Shown: positions 23,655-32,442 of the stretch, one piece after another
Numbering within the stretch: the first letter of the stretch is position 1
How the letters are laid out: each line of letters begins with the position of its first letter
Assembly: GCA_015258065.1 (NCBI GenBank)
Contig: JABZIZ010000019.1
Location: 1 to 43,995, forward strand
Source: Lachnospiraceae bacterium
GTDB taxonomy: Bacteria; Bacillota; Clostridia; Lachnospirales; Lachnospiraceae
Reading direction: 5' to 3'
DNA: 43,995 nucleotides
Translations under genes and position numbers: made by a program
Notes under the pieces: model-generated
Databases searched by the model: none
The model's input: the letters and a program-made list of their open reading frames with translations, nothing else
What the model was told of the DNA's origin: nothing

Positions 23655-25424
23655 GTGAGCGGAGATGACAACAAAAAGATGGCGGTTAACGGGATGCAAA
23701 CAGGATCGGAGAATGGCAATTACAGCGGGTATTCTTATGAAAATCGAGTGAATTCGTCTCCGCAATCCGGTTCTTCCACACAGCAGGAGAGGGACAAAAA
23801 CGGAAAGGAGCCTCGAAAGAGGAAGCCTCTCCGCTTTCTTTGCTTTCTGCTGATTCTTTTGCTCCTTGCCTGCGGAGTCACTTCCTATGCATATCCGCCG
23901 GTAAGAGCGGAAGTCTATGCCAGAACCGGTTGGCGGATCTATGCGCCGGGGAAGGCGAAAGCAAAAGAGACGGAGGCAACTCAGGACAAAACCAAAAAGG
24001 ACTCCGGCAAAGATCATGCGACAGCGGATGCGTCCGGGAAGTCTAAGAAGGGGGAGAAAACACAGAGCGGGGCTGCCGCAGAGGCGAGTGCCGGCGCTTC
24101 CGGTGCAGAGGCGAGTACCGGTGTTAGCGGAGTCGGCCTGGGCGCATCCGGGGCAGCTTCCTCCGGTGACTCTGGCCTTACGGACGAAAATAAGACCGTT
24201 GTGACCGATGTTTCCGAGGTGGTGGAGAACGTCATGCCATCCATTGTCGCCATCAACTGCAAATACACGCAAACGGTAGAGGATTACGGAGATCTCTATG
24301 AAGAAACCGGAGAGATGTACGGATCGGGCATCATCTTAGAGAAAACGGATCAGGAACTGCTGATTGTAACCAATGAGCATGTCATTGAGGATGCGGATGC
24401 ACTGCAGGTGACTTTTTTTGACGGAACAAAAGCACCGGCGAACTTAAAGGGATATAATGATACGCTGGATCTGGCAGTGATTGCGGTGAATTTACAGAAG
24501 CTGACGGAAGAAACGGAAGATCAGATTCAAACAGCGACTCTCGGGGACTCCAGGATTCTGAAGATCGGAGAGCCCGCCATTGCCATCGGAAATGCGATGG
24601 GGTACGGTCAGTCTGTGACCTGCGGAGTCATCAGTGCTCTTGGCAGAAAGGTCGAGTTGGACGACGGGGAAACGGAGCAGTTCATCCAGACGGACGCCGC
24701 CGTCAACCCCGGGAATTCGGGTGGCGCGCTTCTCAATAAGAAGGGCGAGGTCATCGGGATCAATTCCGCCAAGGTCGGTGGAGATTCTGTGGACGGCATC
24801 GGCTTCGCCATCCCGATTTCGGATGTCAGAGATGAAATTATGCAACTGAGCGAACAAAAGACGAAGTTCAAGGTGAAGGCGATCGATCGGGGTTACCTTG
24901 GCCTGAGTGCAGAAGATCCTTCGGGGATTGAGGGCGCCTACGTTTCGGAAGTGAGAGAGAAGAGTGCTGCAGAAAAGGCAGGACTTCGTACGGGCGATAT
25001 CATCACGAAGGTGGATGATATGGAAGTGGATTCCGTAGCAAGTCTGGTGCGCGTGATGTCTTACTATCATGCCGGAGATGAGGCGGATGTAACGGTGATT
25101 CGGAAGGAAACAGGCGGCTATGCCATTCGGGAAATTACGGTCACCCTGCTAAACGCAAAAGCGAGTGGGATCACCATCCATTCCGAGGAAGCGGATCCCG
25201 GTGATACCGCAGACCGGAACGGAAAGGCGGGAGACGATATGGAATCCTATTTCGGGAGCGGAGAGGATGACGGCGACGGTGCGGATTACGACGAGGAAGA
25301 TGCGCCGGATGACACACTCAAATCTCTGCAGTTCCGGAATGGCGGGAGAAAAGAGCATCTTAAGAGCGGATCATTGCAAAAAAAGGCCGTAAAGAACAGA
25401 GGGAAGAATGGAAGATCATTTTAA
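23655..25424 (+). CDS. htrA: Membrane-anchored HtrA/DegP-type serine protease with PDZ domain
   Basis: 589 residues from GTG 23655, with AAAGAGG about 6 bases upstream; an upstream in-frame GTG at 23559 would translate the tandem repeat and is not favoured. A Ser/Gly-rich cytoplasmic part is followed by one membrane helix (about residues 60-77, FLCFLLILLLLACG) and a long Ala/Ser/Gly-rich linker. The trypsin-like domain has the triad H242 (TNEHVIED), D272 (TLDLAVIAV) and S355 (NPGNSGGAL). A PDZ domain follows (about 410-500; GYLGLSAEDPSG, KAGLRTGDIITKVD). The C-terminus is acidic and then basic. It should degrade or refold damaged exported proteins. Its end overlaps clpX by 17 bases, so the two quality-control genes are probably cotranscribed. 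Confidence 0.93.
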   Translation: MSGDDNKKMAVNGMQTGSENGNYSGYSYENRVNSSPQSGSSTQQERDKNGKEPRKRKPLRFLCFLLILLLLACGVTSYAYPPVRAEVYARTGWRIYAPGKAKAKETEATQDKTKKDSGKDHATADASGKSKKGEKTQSGAAAEASAGASGAEASTGVSGVGLGASGAASSGDSGLTDENKTVVTDVSEVVENVMPSIVAINCKYTQTVEDYGDLYEETGEMYGSGIILEKTDQELLIVTNEHVIEDADALQVTFFDGTKAPANLKGYNDTLDLAVIAVNLQKLTEETEDQIQTATLGDSRILKIGEPAIAIGNAMGYGQSVTCGVISALGRKVELDDGETEQFIQTDAAVNPGNSGGALLNKKGEVIGINSAKVGGDSVDGIGFAIPISDVRDEIMQLSEQKTKFKVKAIDRGYLGLSAEDPSGIEGAYVSEVREKSAAEKAGLRTGDIITKVDDMEVDSVASLVRVMSYYHAGDEADVTVIRKETGGYAIREITVTLLNAKASGITIHSEEADPGDTADRNGKAGDDMESYFGSGEDDGDGADYDEEDAPDDTLKSLQFRNGGRKEHLKSGSLQKKAVKNRGKNGRSF

Positions 25425-27066
25425 GGATAATCACCAGAATAACGAGGATGGCACTTACGAGGCGGTGTGCTTCGTTTGTCGCAGACCGGAATCCAAGGTC
25501 GGACACATGATGCATCTGCCGGGAGATATCCACATCTGTGATTCCTGTATGCAGAGGATGATGGATACCATCGGCTCCTTTGATTACAACGGGCTACTAA
25601 ACAATGCGCAGCTGATGAATGAACTCAACAAAAATATGCAAAACAAATTCACCGGCGGAGGAGATCAACAGACGAGAGGAGCGGCAGAAGAAAAAGACAA
25701 AGAAACTTCAAAAGAAAAGACGGAAGAACAGGTCAACGAAGCTGCAAATGAGAAGACAGAAGAAAAGGCAGCAGACCGGACGAAGGAAAAGGTAGAGGAA
25801 CAGGCGAAGCAGGAAGAGGAATCTCAAGAAAACGGGGATGACAAGTCTTCTCACCTGCCTTCCTTTACCATCTTTAATCTGGGAGAACTGTTCGGAGGCG
25901 GCGGGATTCCGAATACGCAGAGGGTGAAGAAAAAGAAAACAGGCCCGCAGCCTAAGAAGGAATTTGATCTGAACAGCATCCCTGCCCCTCATAAAATCAA
26001 GGCCAAATTGGATGATTATATCATCGGTCAGGAAAAGGCCAAGAAGATGATCTCGGTTGCCGTCTACAACCACTATAAGCGGGTGTCCACGCAGACCATG
26101 GACGACATCGAAATCGAGAAGTCGAATATCTTGATGATCGGCCCGACAGGAAGCGGTAAAACCTATCTGGTGCGGACGCTGGCAAAGCTTTTAGACGTGC
26201 CGCTTGCCATAGCAGATGCCACCAGCTTGACGGAGGCGGGCTACATCGGAGATGACATCGAGAGCGTGGTTTCCAAACTCCTTGCGGCAGCGGGGAACGA
26301 TATTGAAAAAGCGGAACAGGGCATCGTTTTTATCGACGAAATAGACAAGATTGCCAGGAAAAAGAACACGACCTCCAGGGATGTCAGCGGGGAATCCGTG
26401 CAGCAGGGGATGTTAAAACTGCTCGAAGGATCGGATATCGAGGTTCCGGTCGGAGCGAACTCCAAGAATGCCATGGTGCCTCTGGCAACCGTGAACACCC
26501 GTAATATTCTTTTTATTTGCGGCGGTGCTTTCCCGGATCTGGAAGACATCATCAAGCAGCGCCTGAACAAAGAGTCGTCCATCGGTTTTACCTCCAACCT
26601 GAAGGATGCACATGATAAGGACCCGGATATTCTCAGTAAAGTCACCATTGAAGACTTGCGCAAATACGGGATGGTTCCGGAATTTCTCGGCAGACTTCCG
26701 GTGATCTGCACCCTGCAGGGACTGACGAAGGAAATGCTCATTCAGATCCTGAAAGAGCCCAAAAACGCGATTCTGAAGCAATATCAGAAGCTCCTTGCGC
26801 TGGACGAGGTGGAACTGTTGTTTGATGACTCCGCTCTTCTTGCCATCGCAGAAAAAGCCATGAAAAAAGATACGGGGGCGAGAGCGCTGCGTGCCATCAT
26901 CGAAGAATTCATGCTGGACATCATGTATGAAATCCCAAAGGATGAAAACATTGGCAGGGTGACCATTACCGGAGACTATATCAATGGAAAGGGAGGCCCT
27001 CTGATTGAGATTCGCAAAGACGAGGTGCCGAAGATCGGTTCCTCCCGCACCCCTGAAAAAAGCTGA
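25408..27066 (+). CDS. clpX: ClpX-type AAA+ unfoldase, long variant
   Basis: 552 residues, about 130 longer than usual ClpX. The N-terminal zinc domain has C21/C24/C44/C47. Residues about 90-150 are an unusual Lys/Glu/Gln-rich, probably unstructured or coiled insert. The AAA+ module has Walker A GPTGSGKT at 245-252, Walker B IVFIDEIDKI, the pore loop GYIG (usual form GYVG) and the IGF tripeptide (ESSIGFTSN) that docks ClpX on ClpP. It therefore should feed substrates to ClpP, but no clpP is adjacent; the neighbour is htrA, which it overlaps by 17 bases. It could be the only ClpX of the cell or a second, specialised one. Confidence 0.92.
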   Translation: MEDHFKDNHQNNEDGTYEAVCFVCRRPESKVGHMMHLPGDIHICDSCMQRMMDTIGSFDYNGLLNNAQLMNELNKNMQNKFTGGGDQQTRGAAEEKDKETSKEKTEEQVNEAANEKTEEKAADRTKEKVEEQAKQEEESQENGDDKSSHLPSFTIFNLGELFGGGGIPNTQRVKKKKTGPQPKKEFDLNSIPAPHKIKAKLDDYIIGQEKAKKMISVAVYNHYKRVSTQTMDDIEIEKSNILMIGPTGSGKTYLVRTLAKLLDVPLAIADATSLTEAGYIGDDIESVVSKLLAAAGNDIEKAEQGIVFIDEIDKIARKKNTTSRDVSGESVQQGMLKLLEGSDIEVPVGANSKNAMVPLATVNTRNILFICGGAFPDLEDIIKQRLNKESSIGFTSNLKDAHDKDPDILSKVTIEDLRKYGMVPEFLGRLPVICTLQGLTKEMLIQILKEPKNAILKQYQKLLALDEVELLFDDSALLAIAEKAMKKDTGARALRAIIEEFMLDIMYEIPKDENIGRVTITGDYINGKGGPLIEIRKDEVPKIGSSRTPEKS

Positions 27067-27155
27067 GATCCGAATCGAGCGGATCTAATGAAGGCAGATT
27101 TGAATGCAGTGGATCCGAATAGGTTAGATTTGAATAGAGTGGATCCGAAGCTCGT
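27066..27155. repeat. 30-bp tandem repeat, three copies
   Basis: Three 30-bp units at 27066, 27096 and 27126 share the frame AGAT-C/T-GAAT...AG-C/T-GGATC. The second and third are nearly identical over 24 bases, the first more diverged. The block starts on the last base of the clpX stop codon. Confidence 0.8.
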
Positions 27156-27188
27156 CCATGAGGATGCTTTGGAAAATGGAAGCTACAA

Positions 27189-27222
27189 AAAGAGGCTGCA
27201 GATTCATTTCTGCAGCCTCTTT
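27189..27222. terminator. Bidirectional terminator between clpX and cysK
   Basis: A perfect 14-bp stem (AAAGAGGCTGCAGA at 27189-27202 with 27209-27222) and a 6-base loop. The arms carry A-rich and T-rich ends on both sides, so it can end clpX transcripts on the plus strand and cysK transcripts on the minus strand. Confidence 0.88.
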
Positions 27223-27260
27223 AGCACTACCTACTGAAGATGCTGGGGAAACGATTTCGG

Positions 27261-28202
27261 TTAGGCCTCTCCGGAGAAGAGGGCAGTGGAGAGATAACGA
27301 TCGCCACTGTCGGGAAGCAGAGCCACAATGGTCTTTCCCTTAAATTCAGGCCGCTTAGCCAGTTCTACCGCCGCCTTCAGGGCAGCACCGGAAGAAATGC
27401 CGACCAGAATGCCCTCGGTGGTCGCAAAGTCTCTGCCGTAGGCAAAGGCATCTTCGTTGGTGACGCGGACGATTTCATCATAGACCGTGGTATCCAATAC
27501 CTTGGGTATAAAGCCTGCGCCGATTCCCTGAATCTTGTGAGGTCCCGGATTCTCGCCGGATAGCACGGCGGAGGTATCGGGTTCTACCGCAACGACGCGT
27601 ACGGAAGCCTTCTTGCTCTTCAGATATTTGCCTGTGCCGGTTAAGGTTCCGCCGGTACCCACGCCGGAGATGAAAGCATCCACTTCGCCGTCGGTGTCCT
27701 CGTAGATTTCAGGACCGGTGGTCGCTTCATGAATCTTCGGATTGGCAGGGTTATCAAACTGTCCCAAAACGACAGAACCGGGCGTCTGTTCCTGCAGTTC
27801 ATTCGCCTTCGCGATAGCACCCTTCATTCCCTTTGCTCCCTCCGTCAGAACCAGTTCCGCACCATAAGCCTTTAACAGATTCCTGCGTTCCACACTCATG
27901 GTGTCGGGGAGGACGATAATCGCATGATAGCCTTTGGAAGCGGCAACGGCGGCAATGCCGATTCCGGTGTTGCCGGAGGTCGGCTCAATGATGGTTCCGC
28001 CGGGAGCAAGTTTCCCGCTCTTCTCCGCATCCTCAACCATGGCAAGCGCGATCCTGTCTTTCACGCTGCCGGAGGGATTCAACGCTTCCACCTTTACCAG
28101 AATACGAGCATCGGTCACGCCTTCCTTCTTTGCAAAACGACTGGCGTCCAGAAGGGGGGTTCTGCCAATGAGTTCCGTCGATCTCGAAATAATATTTGCC
28201 AT
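27261..28202 (-). CDS. cysK: Cysteine synthase A (O-acetylserine sulfhydrylase)
   Basis: Makes cysteine from O-acetylserine and sulfide with pyridoxal phosphate. 313 residues, the usual length. Visible are LIGRTPLL, the PLP lysine K48 in SGSVKDR, the substrate loop PTSGNTGIG, and the phosphate-binding GVGTGGTLTGTG. The start has AAAAAGGAG upstream and a good sigma-70-type promoter about 65-90 bases before it. It appears monocistronic between two terminator/repeat-bearing gaps. Confidence 0.97.
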   Translation of the reverse strand: MANIISRSTELIGRTPLLDASRFAKKEGVTDARILVKVEALNPSGSVKDRIALAMVEDAEKSGKLAPGGTIIEPTSGNTGIGIAAVAASKGYHAIIVLPDTMSVERRNLLKAYGAELVLTEGAKGMKGAIAKANELQEQTPGSVVLGQFDNPANPKIHEATTGPEIYEDTDGEVDAFISGVGTGGTLTGTGKYLKSKKASVRVVAVEPDTSAVLSGENPGPHKIQGIGAGFIPKVLDTTVYDEIVRVTNEDAFAYGRDFATTEGILVGISSGAALKAAVELAKRPEFKGKTIVALLPDSGDRYLSTALFSGEA

Positions 28203-28265
28203 GTGGATTCTCCTTTTTAATAAACCTTATTTCCTACGGGATTAGTATGATTAAGCGATGAATAG

Positions 28266-28294
28266 AATATAATGCCTTTTCCACTTCTTGTCAA
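28266..28294 (-). promoter_or_regulatory. cysK promoter
   Basis: On the minus strand TTGACA (28289-28294), a 17-bp spacer and TATATT (28266-28271) make a near-consensus promoter about 65 bases before the cysK start. The leader contains a TCCTACGGGATTAG-like segment that loosely recalls Rrf2-type (CymR) cysteine operators, but the match is weak. Confidence 0.75.
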
Positions 28295-28332
28295 CTCCCA
28301 TTTGAAAAAAACTTCGATTCGGTTCCTCTTCT

Positions 28333-28388
28333 ATTCTGAGCAAAAAATTCCGGGCAAAGAATTCTGAGCAAAGAATTCTGTGAAAAAA
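28333..28388. repeat. 14-bp tandem repeat, four copies
   Basis: Four 14-bp units at 28333, 28347, 28361 and 28375 follow ATTCTGAGCAAAGA with one to four changes each; a more decayed fifth may follow. The block lies between the cysK promoter and the end of the CmpB-type gene. Confidence 0.75.
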
Positions 28389-28438
28389 AGACTGTGCAAA
28401 AAGTGGTTTGTCATTGGCAAGTCGGTGAGAGGCACGGA

Positions 28439-29218
28439 TCATCTGTTTCGTCTGTTTTCCAGATTCTCACGCAAAAGACTGGCTCCTTTTTCCACCCGCT
28501 GCTGCGCTTCCATCCGTAGACGCTCCGTCTCTTCCCGGATCTTATCCAGCCTGGCGGAGATTCGCTCGGTACGGTAAACCACCTCAGGGTAAGCATCTGT
28601 AAAACGACGGTAGAAATAAGAACGGCTGCTGAACAGTTGACGAATTTCCCTGTTGATCTGTTCCGTATCGTCCGCCGTACTCGTCTCGGTCTGCTGTTTG
28701 ATCAGTTTCAGAACCAGGTGCGATACAAGGAAGTCCGTGAGCAGGGACACACTTAAGACGCAGACCAGAATTTCTTGGAGGAGAAGGGGAATCCTGTGAA
28801 TGAGTTGGGAAAAAAGAGGATCCAGGAAATGGATAATCAAAACGCCACCCAGTCCGAAGAGAATCAGGTTACCGATCCAGATTCTGCCATTCAGATTCAT
28901 CGGGCGTTTGCTGTAATCCCACCATCTGGCATGGAATTTTTTTTCCAGATAATAGCTGATGAAATACTCCCAGAAGCCGCAGATCACAAAGGAAAAAAAG
29001 AAAGAGGCGATAAACCCGCGTTCAATGGGAGCAAAGGCCTGCACAGCGACCGTGATCATCACGGCGCCCGACCCGTAGATCGGAAGCCAGGGACCGGTCA
29101 AAAAACCGCGGTTGATGAACCGGTGGTACTTACGGAACATCAGCGTGACCTCCATACACCAACCAAGAAAAGAAAAGATAAAAAATAGTAAAAACAAGTA
29201 GAGTAGTTCCTGCTTCAT
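28439..29218 (-). CDS. CmpB-type putative ABC-transporter membrane protein
   Basis: 259 residues from ATG 29218, chosen because AAGGAG lies 8 bases before it; a longer form starting at 29251 lacks such a site. The N-terminal two thirds hold about five membrane helices with the family's pattern FSFLGWCMEV, NRGFLTGPWLPIYGSG and WDYSKRPMNLNGRI, typical of the ABC_trans_CmpB (PF06541) group. The last 80 residues are a charged, helical cytoplasmic tail. The family is named as a putative transporter subunit, but its function is not known and no ATPase gene is adjacent. Confidence 0.82.
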   Translation of the reverse strand: MKQELLYLFLLFFIFSFLGWCMEVTLMFRKYHRFINRGFLTGPWLPIYGSGAVMITVAVQAFAPIERGFIASFFFSFVICGFWEYFISYYLEKKFHARWWDYSKRPMNLNGRIWIGNLILFGLGGVLIIHFLDPLFSQLIHRIPLLLQEILVCVLSVSLLTDFLVSHLVLKLIKQQTETSTADDTEQINREIRQLFSSRSYFYRRFTDAYPEVVYRTERISARLDKIREETERLRMEAQQRVEKGASLLRENLENRRNR

Positions 29219-29307
29219 AAACGTGTCTCCTTCCCGCACTTTTGTCTCCAAACATATAATAAGAAGGGGGAGACTGTCAACCGATACGGGAAACAGAAGC
29301 TGATCAG

Positions 29308-29337
29308 TTGAATCGTGTATCCGCCACCTGATAGAAT
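29308..29337 (+). promoter_or_regulatory. Candidate corA promoter
   Basis: TTGAAT (29308-29313), an 18-bp spacer and TAGAAT (29332-29337) lie about 38 bases before the corA start. The match is moderate and the position is right. Confidence 0.45.
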
Positions 29338-29374
29338 GGGGAGGAAAATGAAACGATAGAGAGGGAGACCAAAG

Positions 29375-30283
29375 ATGCCTTTCATGAGAAAATTAAGCCA
29401 TAACGCGACCTGGATCGACTTGAACAGCGACCGGATTGCAGACGGATCCCAGCTTTATAACGAGTACGAAATCGACCCCAAAACCATCGAATATGCGCTG
29501 GACAAAAACGAGCATGCCCACATGGATTATAACAGGGAGGATGGGACGGTCACCTTCATTTACAGCGTGCTGGATCTGGAAAAAGACAAAGAATATTACG
29601 AGACGGTGCCGCTCACCTTTCTGGCGCAGAAGAGCAGACTGATCACGATCAGCAACCAGGACAATCAGTATATCATCCGCCGGATGTGTGAATATGCGGA
29701 CACACACGAAGAACTGTCCATTTATACCCTTTTGTTTGCCGCTCTTGAAATGATTTCCAATGCCTACTATCCGATCATTGAACGCTTAGACAAGCAGAAG
29801 GATGAGATCAATCATCTTTTACGCAAAAAAACGACCAAGCAAAACCTCTATGCACTCAGCGATCTGGAGATCGGAATGGTGTACCTGACTTCCGCCGCCA
29901 CGCAGAACAGGCTCCTGCTTGAGCATATTCAGGCACACGCGCTCTACCGGAGCCTGAATGAAGAGGAGACGGGACAATTCGACGATGCCATGGTGGAAGC
30001 CAGACAGCTCGTTTCCATGACGACCCTCATGTCCACGATTGTGCGGCAGTTGTCGGACTCCTACAACAACATTCTGAACAACGATTTAAATAACAACCTG
30101 AGCACGCTGACGATCTTTGAAATCCTGCTCAGCGTCGTGGCGGTCATAACCGGCTTCTTCGGCATGAATGTCCCGCTGCCGCTGATGGAGGAACCGAAAG
30201 CCTGGGTCATGATCTGCGCAGGCAGTGCGATCTTGTGGATTGTACTGGAGCGGATCATGAGGGGGATTATCAGGAGGAAGTGA
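29375..30283 (+). CDS. corA: CorA-family divalent metal ion transporter
   Basis: 302 residues, the common length of short clostridial CorA proteins. A large soluble N-terminal domain, a long helix (about 125-235) and two C-terminal membrane helices are seen, with the family's selectivity motif GMN at the end of the first (TGFFGMNVPLP). It forms a pentameric channel for Mg2+ or related ions in the cell membrane. It stands alone, divergent from the CmpB-type gene and convergent with nahK. Confidence 0.93.
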   Translation: MPFMRKLSHNATWIDLNSDRIADGSQLYNEYEIDPKTIEYALDKNEHAHMDYNREDGTVTFIYSVLDLEKDKEYYETVPLTFLAQKSRLITISNQDNQYIIRRMCEYADTHEELSIYTLLFAALEMISNAYYPIIERLDKQKDEINHLLRKKTTKQNLYALSDLEIGMVYLTSAATQNRLLLEHIQAHALYRSLNEEETGQFDDAMVEARQLVSMTTLMSTIVRQLSDSYNNILNNDLNNNLSTLTIFEILLSVVAVITGFFGMNVPLPLMEEPKAWVMICAGSAILWIVLERIMRGIIRRK

Positions 30284-30401
30284 GGGGGATGAATTGCCGA
30301 ATGTACGATCTTTTTCCGCAACCAATCTGAAGTACATAACCTATTTTTATGAGCTTGATGCGGATATCGTAATTCATCCACCCGTTGTGGACGATTCGCC
30401 C

Positions 30402-31496
30402 TTAGCGCAACAGAACCTCCTTTTTCATCTCCTCCCACTTCCGTTCCATATCCTGCACCAGTGCGATCTGCGTTCTGGCGCGGTCGAGGTTGTGAGCGGG
30501 GCGGGCGGTGTGGAAATAGATATCGCCTTCGAGATAATCGGCAAGGAAGCGCATGCCGCATTCCAGTGTCATGATCTTTGCCCCTTCCGGAAGAGACTCG
30601 ATTTCAAGAGGAGTGAGTTTTCCGTTTGCACCGGCCAGAAAGCCCTTTACATAAGTGGAATAGAGGGGGAGAGAGAGCGAGACCTTGGATAAATCTCTCT
30701 CGTCTTCTTCGGCGGTATTGGCGCCGAAACGGATGGAATCTCCGAAGTCAAAGATGGACAGACCGGGCATGATGGTGTCCAAATCGATGATACATAGCGC
30801 TTTTCCCGTTTTTGTGTCGAAGAGAATATTGTTTAATTTCGTATCGTTGTGGGAAACACGAAGCGGTAACTCGTTTTTTCGGAGGAGATCCAGCGCATAG
30901 GAGAGATCTTTTTCGTGCTGATAAAAAAATTCGATCTCGCGCTCACAATCCTTTCTTCTGGAGACCGGATCGGCTGCGACGGCCTGTTTGAAATCGGCAA
31001 AGCGTTTCACACTGTGGTGAAAGTCCGGGATGGTGACATAAAGCCGATGTGCCGGAAAACCGGAAAGCAGATTTTGAAAGCGGCCAAAGGCATAGGCGCT
31101 CTCATAGAAGTGTTCCGGCTTTTCTACCAGATTGTAGGTGGTTGTGCCCTCGATAAAAAGATAGACGCGGAAAAAATTTCCGTTTGCATCCTCAAAGAAA
31201 CATTGCCCTGTCCGTGTCGGCACGAGGGTGAGCGCCTCCCGCTCGGGATCCCCTCCCGTATAGGTCATCTCTTCTTTCATATAGGAGCAGACGAGAGAGA
31301 TATTTTCCATGAGTTCGGCGGGTTTCCTGAATACTTCTGTATTGATCCTTTGCAGGATGTACTTCTTGTCCGCTTCGACGAGGAAGGTGTCGTTAATGTG
31401 GCCGGAACCGTAGGAGCGGCAGGAGCGTACCCTGCCGGAGAGCTGGAACTGCGAAAGGGCAGCTTCGATTTCGCTTTGTTGGAGAATCTTTTTCAT
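30402..31496 (-). CDS. nahK: N-acetylhexosamine 1-kinase (NahK/LnpB-type phosphotransferase)
   Basis: 364 residues in the aminoglycoside-phosphotransferase-like kinase fold. Several stretches follow the bifidobacterial NahK closely as I remember it: YGSGHINDTFLV, HNDTKLNNILFD (catalytic Asp), IDLDTIMPG (metal-binding Asp), FDFGDSIRFGA and CGMRFLADYLEGDIYF. NahK phosphorylates GlcNAc or GalNAc at C1. It is the last gene of a minus-strand set with a binding protein and two permeases, so the transporter probably brings in HexNAc-containing sugars such as host glycan pieces. No phosphorylase (lnpA) or epimerase gene is in the window. Confidence 0.88.
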   Translation of the reverse strand: MKKILQQSEIEAALSQFQLSGRVRSCRSYGSGHINDTFLVEADKKYILQRINTEVFRKPAELMENISLVCSYMKEEMTYTGGDPEREALTLVPTRTGQCFFEDANGNFFRVYLFIEGTTTYNLVEKPEHFYESAYAFGRFQNLLSGFPAHRLYVTIPDFHHSVKRFADFKQAVAADPVSRRKDCEREIEFFYQHEKDLSYALDLLRKNELPLRVSHNDTKLNNILFDTKTGKALCIIDLDTIMPGLSIFDFGDSIRFGANTAEEDERDLSKVSLSLPLYSTYVKGFLAGANGKLTPLEIESLPEGAKIMTLECGMRFLADYLEGDIYFHTARPAHNLDRARTQIALVQDMERKWEEMKKEVLLR

Positions 31497-31546
31497 GCGT
31501 ACTTCTTTCTTTTGATGAAAAGCGATTTTTTGGATGATAGGCTTGC

Positions 31547-32434
31547 TTAGCCTTTCACGCCTCCGCCGGTCACGCCCGCGATGATGCGCTCGGACAGGAA
31601 GAGGTAGAGGATGAGGGTCGGCAGAAAGACGATGATGACAGAGGAGAACATGCCCGCCCAGTCGCCGGTGTACTTCATGGAATTGATCATGGAATAAAGG
31701 CCGACGGCGACGCTGCGTACCTTGTCGGAATTGCCGAAGATCAGGGAGATAAAATATTCGTTCCAGACGTTAATGAAATTAAAGATGCTGACGGTGATGA
31801 TGCCGGGCTGCGCCATGGGCAGCATGATTTCCCAGAAGGTTCTGCCGGGAGCGCAACCGTCGATGGCGGCAGCCTCTTCAAAAGCCCTGGAAATGTTCGA
31901 GAAGAACCCCATCAGGAAGATCGTGGTGTAGGGAACGTTAATGCCGACATAGAGAAGAATCAGGGTCAGCTTGTTTGCCGTGACGTTGTTCAGGATATCC
32001 AGACCCGCAACCAAGGCAAAGAGCGGCAGGACAATCATCACGACGGGCACGCCCATGGACGCGACAAAAAAGTGCTGAATCAGCTTGTTGCATGCAAAGT
32101 CAAAGCGGGAGAGCGCATAAGCCGCCGGCGCACAGATCAGAATCAACAGGAAGACGGAGCTGAGCGAATAGAAAAGGGAGTTGAAGAAGATGGTGGAGAC
32201 ATCGGAGTTCACCCACGCCTTTTCATAGTTCTCAAAATGCAGGCCGCTGGAGAGCAGGCTGTTGGCAAAGATCTCTCTTGTGGTGGAAAAACTGGCCAGA
32301 AAGACCCATCCTAGCAGCATCACCGTAAAGAAAATCCATAAGAGTAAGAGCAGATATCCGGGCAATAAGCGGGCTTCCTTCTTGAGGCGGAAGGGCTCGC
32401 GGTATTTTTTTTCTTTTTTAAATATGGAAAACAT
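31547..32434 (-). CDS. Carbohydrate ABC transporter permease, MalG type
   Basis: 295 residues with six membrane helices. The EAA loop of binding-protein-dependent permeases is clear (EEAAAIDGCAPGRTFWEIMLP), as is the C-terminal VTGGGVKG typical of MalG-type sugar permeases. It pairs with the MalF-type gene 8 bases upstream and is followed by nahK. The start has GGAGGGACT just before the ATG. No ATPase gene is in the operon; a shared MsmK-type ATPase elsewhere is usual in such bacteria. Confidence 0.93.
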   Translation of the reverse strand: MFSIFKKEKKYREPFRLKKEARLLPGYLLLLLWIFFTVMLLGWVFLASFSTTREIFANSLLSSGLHFENYEKAWVNSDVSTIFFNSLFYSLSSVFLLILICAPAAYALSRFDFACNKLIQHFFVASMGVPVVMIVLPLFALVAGLDILNNVTANKLTLILLYVGINVPYTTIFLMGFFSNISRAFEEAAAIDGCAPGRTFWEIMLPMAQPGIITVSIFNFINVWNEYFISLIFGNSDKVRSVAVGLYSMINSMKYTGDWAGMFSSVIIVFLPTLILYLFLSERIIAGVTGGGVKG

Positions 32435-32442
32435 AGTCCCTC

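Noticed and set aside
28203..28265. CymR (Rrf2-type) operator before cysK
   Set aside because: Only a loose resemblance to remembered consensus sequences around TCCTACGGGATTAG; not enough to call a site.
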